Shown here one piece after another: positions 58,255 to 64,000 of a stretch of 64,000 nucleotides of DNA. The first letter of the stretch is position 1, and every line of letters starts with the position of its first letter. The notes beneath the pieces were generated by a model. That model did not search any database. It saw nothing but the letters and a program-made list of their open reading frames with translations, and was not told the DNA's origin. A program made the position numbers and the translations under genes. The DNA comes from Acidimicrobiales bacterium (GTDB lineage: Bacteria > Actinomycetota > Acidimicrobiia > Acidimicrobiales > Iamiaceae): assembly GCA_035547835.1 (NCBI GenBank), contig DASZTW010000015.1, positions 1-64,000 on the forward strand, in the 5' to 3' direction.

Positions 58255-59379
58255 TCAGCCGAAGGACAGCTGCGAGAAGAACGAGCGCACGTCGGCGGCG
58301 AACACCTCGGGTGCTTCCATCGCCGCGAAGTGCCCGCCCCTCAGCGGGGTGGTCCACCGGACGACGTCGTAGGACGCCTCGACCCACGAGCGTGGCGGGT
58401 AGCTGATCTCGCCAGGGAAGGCGGCGATCGCCGTCGGGACCTGGACGCGCGCGGCGGGGAGCGCCTGGCGGCGGGCTCGGCGCATCTCCCAGTAGATGCG
58501 CAGTGAGGAGGTGGCGGTACCGGTCACCCAGTACGCGGTGATGTTGTCGAGCAGGCGGTCGAACGTGAACGCCTCGGCGATGTCGCCGTCGCTCCACTCG
58601 CGGAACTTCTCGGCGATCCAGCCGGCCAACCCGGCGGGTGAGTCCTCGAGCGCGTACCCGAGCGACTGCGGGCGCGTGCCCTGGACCTCCTGGTAGCCCA
58701 TCCCGGTCTTGCGCCACTTGGCGCCGGCTTCGAGCGCGGTCTGCTCGTCGGCGGTCAGGGGCGGCGCGTCGGCCGGCGGCAGCGCCGTCACGAAGTTCAA
58801 GTGGAGGCCCACCACGCGGTCAGGGTGGAGATCGGCCACGTTCGCCGACACGACCGAACCCCAGTCGCCGCCTTGGAGGCCGTAGCGCTCGTAGCCCAGC
58901 TCCTCCATCACCCGCGCGAGCGCATCGGCGATGCGGCGAGGGTGCCAGCCCCGCTCCGAGGTCGGTCCCGAGAACGTGAAGCCGGGCAGCGACGGGGCCA
59001 CGACGTGGAACTGTTCGGTGAGCAACGGCACCACGTCGAGGAACTCCATCACCGAGCCGGGCCAGCCGTGGGTGACGAGCAGCGGGACGGCACCGGGGTT
59101 CGACGACCGCGCGTGCACGAAGTGGATCTGTTGGCCGTCGACGCCGACCGTCCCCTGCCCGAGCGCGTTGAGTCGCCGCTCGGTGGCCCGCCAGTCGTAA
59201 CCGTCGCGCCAGTGGTCGAGGAGGCCGACCAAGTACTCTCGCTCGGTTCCCTGCTCCCAGCCGATCCCGTCGATCTGGTTCGGGAGGCGAGTATGGGCGA
59301 GCCGGCGACGCAGGTCGTCGAGCACCGCGTCGGGAACCTGGATCGTGAACGGGCGGAGCTCGGTGGTCAGCTGCGGCAT
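58255..59379 (-). CDS. Epoxide hydrolase (EHN-type)
   Basis: 374 residues from ATG. The N-terminal EHN segment is PFTIQVPDAVLDDLRRRLAH, TRLPNQIDGIGWEQGTEREY. HGW(P)GS in VTHGWPGSVMEFLDVVPLL is the oxyanion segment, GGDWGSVVSANVADLHPDRV contains the nucleophile Asp, RIYWEMRR supplies the lid Tyr, and GGHFAAMEAPE the His. It converts an epoxide to a diol. It is divergent from the ABC importer gene across a 276-bp gap. Confidence 0.92.
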   Translation of the reverse strand: MPQLTTELRPFTIQVPDAVLDDLRRRLAHTRLPNQIDGIGWEQGTEREYLVGLLDHWRDGYDWRATERRLNALGQGTVGVDGQQIHFVHARSSNPGAVPLLVTHGWPGSVMEFLDVVPLLTEQFHVVAPSLPGFTFSGPTSERGWHPRRIADALARVMEELGYERYGLQGGDWGSVVSANVADLHPDRVVGLHLNFVTALPPADAPPLTADEQTALEAGAKWRKTGMGYQEVQGTRPQSLGYALEDSPAGLAGWIAEKFREWSDGDIAEAFTFDRLLDNITAYWVTGTATSSLRIYWEMRRARRQALPAARVQVPTAIAAFPGEISYPPRSWVEASYDVVRWTTPLRGGHFAAMEAPEVFAADVRSFFSQLSFG

Positions 59380-59470
59380 CTGGCAATGCTGCCCAAGCTA
59401 CGGAGGCGTGTCATCTGGCTTGCGGGCCGGCGCGGACCGGCGCCGGTCGCGGTTGCGCGCGTCCCGAGAA

Positions 59471-59524
59471 ATGTCTAAACATCTAGCGGGTGCACTTGTT
59501 GCAACTGTGGACAAATGCTAAGCA
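59471..59524 (+). promoter_or_regulatory. Candidate promoter and small palindrome before ABC importer
   Basis: ATGTCTAAACAT (59471-59482) is an imperfect-centre palindrome (ATGT/ACAT). Downstream, TTGTTG (59496-59501), a 17-bp spacer and TAAGCA (59519-59524) resemble a vegetative promoter reading toward the binding-protein gene at 59656. The implied leader is ~125 nt. The rest of the 276-bp gap shows nothing recognisable. Confidence 0.35.
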
Positions 59525-59655
59525 ACTGCTCAGCGTGGGGGAACGGGACGAGGCGCTCGGTGCCTCGGTCGAGGTCAGCGGGCCGAAGCCGCGCTGGGGA
59601 CAAGGTCGTGCCCAGTGGTGCCACACGGACGGGCACGAGCAGCAAGGGGAGATCC

Positions 59656-61089
59656 GTGAACAGCCGACGTCGCTCTCGGAGAGTCCTGGTCGCGTTTGCC
59701 TTGGTCGGCTCCCTGCTCGTCGCCGGGTGCGGCACCGCCCTGTCGCACGACAAGATCGTCGCCGCAGCCGGCGGTTCGGGCAGCGATCTCGGCGGCGGCG
59801 GTGGCACGGGCGGAACCGGCTCGGGTACCGGCAGCGCTGCCGGCTCGGGTGACGGCGCAAGCAGCTCGGCCACGGGATCCACCCTGGCGGGAGCAACCGG
59901 CGGAGGTGCGGGCGGTGGCGGCGGATCGGCCACCGGATCCGGCGGCAGCGGGGGCGGTGGCGGCGGCGGCCCCGCGAACGCCACGGGGAGCGGTGGCAAA
60001 GCCTGTACGGGTACCGCGTCGACGATCGTGCTCGGCAACATCGGCTCGTTCTCCGGCCTCGCCGGCGCCGCGCTGCCCGGCTCGCAGCAGGCGGTCCAGG
60101 CGTGGTCGCAGTGGGTCAACGCCAAGGGCGGCCTGAACTGCCACCCCGTGAAGCTGGTGAGTGCCGACGACGGTGGCGACCCAGCGCGCGCGCTGTCGCT
60201 CGCGAAGCAGATGGTCGAGTCACAAGGGGCCGTCGCCTTCGTCGGCAACATGATCCCGTTGTCGCTGTCGGGCATCCAGCCGTACATCGAGCAGAAGCAC
60301 ATCCCGATGGTCGGTGGCGACGTGTCGCTCCCGCAGTGGACCCAGAGCCCGATGATCTTCCCCTCCGGCACGGACGCCGACAGCTTCCGCGCCGCGCAGG
60401 GCCGTGAGTTCGTGAAGGCCGGCTTCCACAAGTTGGCGATCCTGTACTGCGGTGAGACGCCGAGCTGCACGCAGGGCGCCAAGTACCTCCAGGACCACCC
60501 GACGCCAGGCCTCGACATCGTCTACTCGGCGCAGATCTCCATCGCGCAGACCAACTTCACCACCGAGTGCCTCCAAGCCAAGAGCAAGGGCGCCACCGCC
60601 TTGTATGTCGCGTCGGAAGGCAACTCGCTCATCCGCATCGCCCGTGACTGCACGCAGCAGGGCTTCCACCCGCAGTACACCGCCGCCTCCATCGCCGTCC
60701 TGCCGGAGATGGCCTCCGACTCGAACTTGAGCGGGCTGCTGGCCCTGATCGGCAACGCGCCGTGGTTCGCCACGAGCGTCCCCGGGGTCGCCGAGTACCG
60801 CCAAGCCATGGCGCGCTACGCGCCGAACGCGCCCCTCACGGCTGCTGGGCTCGCCGCCTTCACGTCAGGCGTGATGTTGCAGCACGCCGCCGCGAACGTC
60901 GGTGCGAAGCCCACCGCGAGCGACATCGTGGCGGGCCTCGACGCCATGAAGGGCTACACCGCCGATGGTCTTGCGCCGCCGCTCACCTTCCATGCCGGCC
61001 AAGGCTCGGGGGCGGTGCCCTGCTACTTCCTGATCCAGATCAAGGGAGGGCAGTGGACGGCGCCGAATGGTACGGGACCGAAGTGCTGA
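59656..61089 (+). CDS. Branched-chain-amino-acid-type ABC substrate-binding lipoprotein
   Basis: 477 residues from a GTG at 59656 with GGGGAG 6 nt upstream. Signal peptide with lipobox VGSLLVAGCGT (Cys ~24), then a ~90-residue Gly/Ser/Ala linker of low complexity. The periplasmic-binding-fold domain follows: IVLGNIGSFSGLAGAALPGS, QQAVQAWSQWVNAKGGLNCH, VKLVSADDGGDPARALSLAK, HIPMVGGDVSLPQWTQSPMI. This LivJ/ANF-receptor family binds amino acids, amides or aromatic acids. It is followed by two small membrane genes and the permease. Confidence 0.92.
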   Translation: MNSRRRSRRVLVAFALVGSLLVAGCGTALSHDKIVAAAGGSGSDLGGGGGTGGTGSGTGSAAGSGDGASSSATGSTLAGATGGGAGGGGGSATGSGGSGGGGGGGPANATGSGGKACTGTASTIVLGNIGSFSGLAGAALPGSQQAVQAWSQWVNAKGGLNCHPVKLVSADDGGDPARALSLAKQMVESQGAVAFVGNMIPLSLSGIQPYIEQKHIPMVGGDVSLPQWTQSPMIFPSGTDADSFRAAQGREFVKAGFHKLAILYCGETPSCTQGAKYLQDHPTPGLDIVYSAQISIAQTNFTTECLQAKSKGATALYVASEGNSLIRIARDCTQQGFHPQYTAASIAVLPEMASDSNLSGLLALIGNAPWFATSVPGVAEYRQAMARYAPNAPLTAAGLAAFTSGVMLQHAAANVGAKPTASDIVAGLDAMKGYTADGLAPPLTFHAGQGSGAVPCYFLIQIKGGQWTAPNGTGPKC

Positions 61090-61143
61090 GCGGCCCGCCA
61101 TCCAGGCCTGCAGCGCGCCGGCACGAGGTCGAGGAGGCCTGGG

Positions 61144-61770
61144 ATGGGTGACTGGAAACGCTGGCTGCGGGCGAACTCCGACCGGGCGGGGGCGTGGCTG
61201 TGCGTGGTGCTGGGGCTGATCGTCCTGTTCGTGGGTTGGAGGGGCGTGAGCAACACGGCGTATCCGGCCGAGCAGCTGCCGTACATCGTGTCGGGCGGCA
61301 TCGGCGGCGCGCTGGTGGTGGCGCTCGGTGCCACCCTGCTGATCTCAGCCGACCTGCGCGACGAGTGGCGCAAGCTCGACCGCATCGAGCGCCGGCTTTC
61401 CGAGTTGCAGGCGGGCGACGCCGATCGATCAGGCGGCGAAGGCGCGGCGGCCGATGGGGCGGCTCCTGGGACCGGCTCGGGTGGCGCAGCCGACGAGGAG
61501 CCCTCGATGGTGCGTGACACGCCCATCTCCGGGGTGGCGCCGGAGCCGGCATGGGGTGGGGCCGTGGCGCAGACCACCGAGGTCGACGTCGACGAGGCGA
61601 CCGCCGCCCCTGACTCCACGTCTTCGACGACCGCTCGACCCTCGGCGACTCGCAAGCGCGCGGCTCGCCGCACCGACGGCACGGCCGACAAGGTCGCCAA
61701 AGCGACGGCTCAGTCGCGTCCGACGCCCGCGTCGAAGCGACCCCGGCCCGCCAAGGGCGACGCTTCGTGA
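61144..61770 (+). CDS. Small membrane protein in ABC importer operon
   Basis: 208 residues from ATG. Two membrane helices (AWLCVVLGLIVLFVGWRGVS, YIVSGGIGGALVVALGATLL) are followed by a short amphipathic helix (LRDEWRKLDRIERRLSELQA) and ~120 residues of disordered Ala/Asp/Ser sequence, ending in a Lys/Arg/Ala/Pro tail. No family is recognised. Position between the binding protein and the permease, with a stop-start overlap to the next gene (GTGA), suggests a role in the transporter complex. Confidence 0.7.
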   Translation: MGDWKRWLRANSDRAGAWLCVVLGLIVLFVGWRGVSNTAYPAEQLPYIVSGGIGGALVVALGATLLISADLRDEWRKLDRIERRLSELQAGDADRSGGEGAAADGAAPGTGSGGAADEEPSMVRDTPISGVAPEPAWGGAVAQTTEVDVDEATAAPDSTSSTTARPSATRKRAARRTDGTADKVAKATAQSRPTPASKRPRPAKGDAS

Positions 61771-62315
61771 CGAGACTGGCCCAGGCCCTGCGGGCCTGGT
61801 CGCCATGGGCGCCGGGCGAGGCGTTGCGCTGGCTCGTCGTCGCACTCGCCGGCCACGGCCTATGGCTCGCCGCGCTGCTGCTCGCCCGCTACGAGGCGTC
61901 GTTCGGTGGCCAGATCAAGTGGGCGATCCTCGCCGTCGGCGGGTTGCTGCTCGCGGCGTACGGCCACCTCACCTGGCTGTTGCGTGGACGCTACGCCATC
62001 GGGCAACGGCGGGTCCTGCTGTTGCCCGACGACGGCAACTTCCTGGCCGGACTTGGCGCGAGCGCACCCGCGCCTGCTGTCGCAGCGGCACCGACGCCGA
62101 GCGGAGCCGCCGTCGCCGTTGCAGGCCGCGGCCCGGCGGCTGAGGACACCCAGGCAGGCGCCGGGGCGCGAGGCGGCCTGGTGGTCGCCGGCGCCGGTCT
62201 GCGCCGCTTCCACCGTCCGGAGTGCGCGCTGGCGTCCGCCAAGGGCTGGCCGACGATCGAGCGCGACGCCGCGTTGTCCGCGGGTCAGGAGCCATGCGGG
62301 GTGTGCCAACCGTGA
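61767..62315 (+). CDS. Small membrane protein with C-terminal Cys-rich segment
   Basis: 182 residues from a GTG overlapping the previous stop. Two membrane helices near the N-terminus (ALRWLVVALAGHGLWLAALL, IKWAILAVGGLLLAAYGHLT), an Ala-rich linker and a conserved-looking end FHRPECALASAKGWPTIERD then PCGVCQP. The H..(E)C(A)L...KGW......A...G..PC.(V/I)C pattern resembles Ada-like metal-binding tails found in other secreted or membrane proteins. The stop overlaps the permease start. The function is unknown. Confidence 0.7.
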   Translation: MTRLAQALRAWSPWAPGEALRWLVVALAGHGLWLAALLLARYEASFGGQIKWAILAVGGLLLAAYGHLTWLLRGRYAIGQRRVLLLPDDGNFLAGLGASAPAPAVAAAPTPSGAAVAVAGRGPAAEDTQAGAGARGGLVVAGAGLRRFHRPECALASAKGWPTIERDAALSAGQEPCGVCQP

Positions 62316-64000
62316 TGGACCAGTTCCTCGCCGCGATCGTCACCGGGCTCAGCACCGGGTCGATCTACGCGATCGCGGCGCTCGGTCTGGTGCTCACCAA
62401 CAAGACGTCGGGGGTCTTCAACTTCGCCCACGGAACCCAGGCGGCCGTTGGGGCCTTCATCATGTGGGAGTTGTGGAAGGTCCACCACTGGCCATGGCCG
62501 GTGGCGGCTGCGGCGGCACTCGTGCTGGCCGGCCTCCTCGGCGGTCTGATGCTCGAGCGGATGGCCTTCGGGCTGGGCGACAAGCCCACGGCCAACCGCG
62601 TCGTCGCCACTGTGGGCCTCTTGGTGGTGCTGCAAGGGCTGCTGATGATCCGCTACGGCGCGGCCACCATCCAGATGCCGCCGTTCTTGCCCACCAGGAC
62701 CGTGCACCTGTTGGGCGTCAGCATCTCGTACCAACAGATCATCGTTTTCGTGCTGGCGGCCGCGGCCGCGGCGGGGCTGGGCTGGTTCTTCCGGACGGCT
62801 CGCACCGGCGTGGCCATGCACGCGGTCGTCGATGACCCTGCGCTGTTGAGCCTCCAAGCCATCAACCCGGCGCAAGTTCGGCGGAGCGCGTGGATGATCG
62901 GGTCGTGCTTCGCCGCGGCATCCGGCGCGCTGATGGCGCCGTCACTCGGTCTCGATGCCACGCTCCTCACGCTCTTGGTGATCCAGGCGTTCGGCGCGGC
63001 GGCCATCGGCTGGTTCAACAACTTGCCGCTCACGTACGTCGGTGGCATCGCGGTCGGCGTCGCGCAAGAGCTCACCAAGTTCCTGGTGAGCCGCGACGTC
63101 GTGACCCGCAACGTCAACGCCCAGATCCTGCAGCCACTCCCTTCGAACGTGCCGTTCATCGTGCTGTTCGTCGTGTTGCTGGTGGCGCCTCGGCACCGCT
63201 TGGTGGAGCGCGGTGCACGGGTCGTGCGGAGGGAGCGACCCACCCGACCCTTCCCCTGGCAGGTGGTGGCGGCGACTTCGCTCGTCGCCGGCGTCTTCCT
63301 CGTCGTCCTCCCGCACCTCGACCAGAACCGGTTGCCGGTGTTCACGACGGCCGCGGCGTACGTCGTGATCTTCGTCTCGCTCCACTTGTTGGTGCGGACC
63401 TCCGGGCAGGTCTCGCTGGCACACATGGCGTTCGCGGCCGTCGGCGCGGCGGCCTTCGCACACGCGCAGCACGCGGGGGTGCCGTTCTTCGGGGCCTTGC
63501 TGTTCGCCGGTCTCGTGGCAGTGCCGGTGGGCGCGCTGATCGCGATCCCGGCGATCCGCCTGTCGGGTCTCTACCTCGCGATCGCCACGTTCGGGTTCGG
63601 GATCTTGGTGCAGAACCTCTTCTTCCCGACGTTCTTGATGTTCGGCGGCGAGCTCACTCAGCGGGTCAACCGGCCGAGCTTCGCCCGAGGTGACCTGGCG
63701 TACTACTACCTCGTGTTGGCGGTTGCCGTTGCCTGTTGCCTGCTCGTGCTCGCGGTGCGGCGCGGGCGACTCGGTCGCCTGTTGCGCGGTCTCGCCGATT
63801 CGCCCACGGCCGTCGCCGCGCATGGTGCGAGCGTCAACGTCGTTCGGACGCTCGCCTTTTGCATCTCGGCGTTCCTGGCTGGTGTGGCTGGAGCGTTGAT
63901 CGGCCCGGTCACCGGCTCGGCCACCGGCGGCACGTACAACTACCTGATCTCGGTGCTGCTGATCGCAGTGCTGTTCATGGCGGGGCGCCGCCCGGTGCTG
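62315..64000 (+). CDS. Fused LivH-LivM ABC permease, C-terminus beyond window
   Basis: 562 codons are open from the ATG at 62315 (TGA of the previous gene overlaps) to the window end. Residues ~1-290 form a LivH-like permease: TGLSTGSIYAIAALGLVLTN, FNFAHGTQAAVGAFI, AVVDDPALLSLQAINPAQVR. After ~330 a LivM-like permease starts: LHLLVRTSGQVSLAHMAFAA, RLSGLYLAIATFGFGILVQN, LRGLADSPTAVAAHGASVNV. About 16 or more membrane helices are visible. Fusion of both permeases in one chain is seen in some actinobacterial HAAT importers. ATPase genes should follow. Confidence 0.92.
   Translation, partial: MDQFLAAIVTGLSTGSIYAIAALGLVLTNKTSGVFNFAHGTQAAVGAFIMWELWKVHHWPWPVAAAAALVLAGLLGGLMLERMAFGLGDKPTANRVVATVGLLVVLQGLLMIRYGAATIQMPPFLPTRTVHLLGVSISYQQIIVFVLAAAAAAGLGWFFRTARTGVAMHAVVDDPALLSLQAINPAQVRRSAWMIGSCFAAASGALMAPSLGLDATLLTLLVIQAFGAAAIGWFNNLPLTYVGGIAVGVAQELTKFLVSRDVVTRNVNAQILQPLPSNVPFIVLFVVLLVAPRHRLVERGARVVRRERPTRPFPWQVVAATSLVAGVFLVVLPHLDQNRLPVFTTAAAYVVIFVSLHLLVRTSGQVSLAHMAFAAVGAAAFAHAQHAGVPFFGALLFAGLVAVPVGALIAIPAIRLSGLYLAIATFGFGILVQNLFFPTFLMFGGELTQRVNRPSFARGDLAYYYLVLAVAVACCLLVLAVRRGRLGRLLRGLADSPTAVAAHGASVNVVRTLAFCISAFLAGVAGALIGPVTGSATGGTYNYLISVLLIAVLFMAGRRPVL

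Overview
The window is about 70% GC and densely coded, with many GTG/TTG starts, short overlaps between consecutive genes, sortase-E-type LAxTG and lipobox/Tat export signals, a luciferase-like (F420-type) oxidoreductase, BTAD and mycothiol-type fragments, and many P450s and catabolic enzymes. This points to a free-living Actinomycetota. An Acidimicrobiia-like or related environmental lineage is my inference; no marker gene in the window fixes the taxon.

Layout. (1) 1-889: the right edge of an integrated element. It carries a truncated adenine-specific DNA methyltransferase and ends at the 3' half of a tRNA-Ala(TGC) gene, the usual scar of tRNA-targeted integration. (2) 967-5764: an acetyltransferase remnant, a Fic-HTH AMP-transferase divergent from an APH-like kinase across a palindrome, another acetyltransferase remnant, a divergent PurD and a second APH-like kinase. 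(3) 5837-10130: an accessory zone of decayed phage-head or polymorphic-toxin pieces. Three copies of a ~65-bp leader each start a different module: an orphan CdiA_C-like nuclease tail with a tightly coupled immunity-like gene, a zincin-like head-protein domain with a small partner, and fragments. (4) 10188-18917: YHYH lipoprotein, large LuxR-type ATPase regulator, SnoaL-like protein, lipoprotein, PH-like protein, BTAD fragment, acetyltransferase and a beta-class DNA methyltransferase containing a 15-bp minisatellite. (5) 19150-23992: a complete D-Ala-D-Lac glycopeptide resistance cluster (vanH-vanA-vanX convergent with vanR-vanS), with matching predicted VanR sites before vanH and vanR and a Cys-rich small gene beside vanR.

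(6) 24015-41900: two catabolic or detoxification clusters. One runs rightward under a GntR regulator (carboxymuconolactone decarboxylase-like, three SnoaL-like paralogues, VOC protein, flavin monooxygenase, P450). The other runs leftward next to a TetR regulator (P450, two amidohydrolase-2 proteins, SDR, acetoacetate decarboxylase-like). Between them are an aldo/keto reductase, a TMEM175-like channel, an EthD protein and short tandem repeats. (7) 42051-49516: AlkA/Ada-type repair protein, sortase-anchored CocE hydrolase, Tat-exported phosphoesterase, ECF-type sigma factor with a SnoaL tail, STAS protein and nitroreductase. (8) 49540-53419: flavin reductase, then ahpC-ahpF-oxyR behind an OxyR-like operator. 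(9) 53585-59379: P450, DinB fragment, serine beta-lactamase-like esterase, alpha/beta hydrolase, luciferase-like oxidoreductase and epoxide hydrolase. (10) 59656-64000: a branched-chain-amino-acid-type ABC importer (binding lipoprotein, two small membrane proteins, fused LivH-LivM permease) running off the window.

The parts most worth attention are the shuffled toxin/head-protein modules with their repeated leader, the predicted VanR regulon including the Cys-rich gene, and the tRNA-Ala attachment scar.
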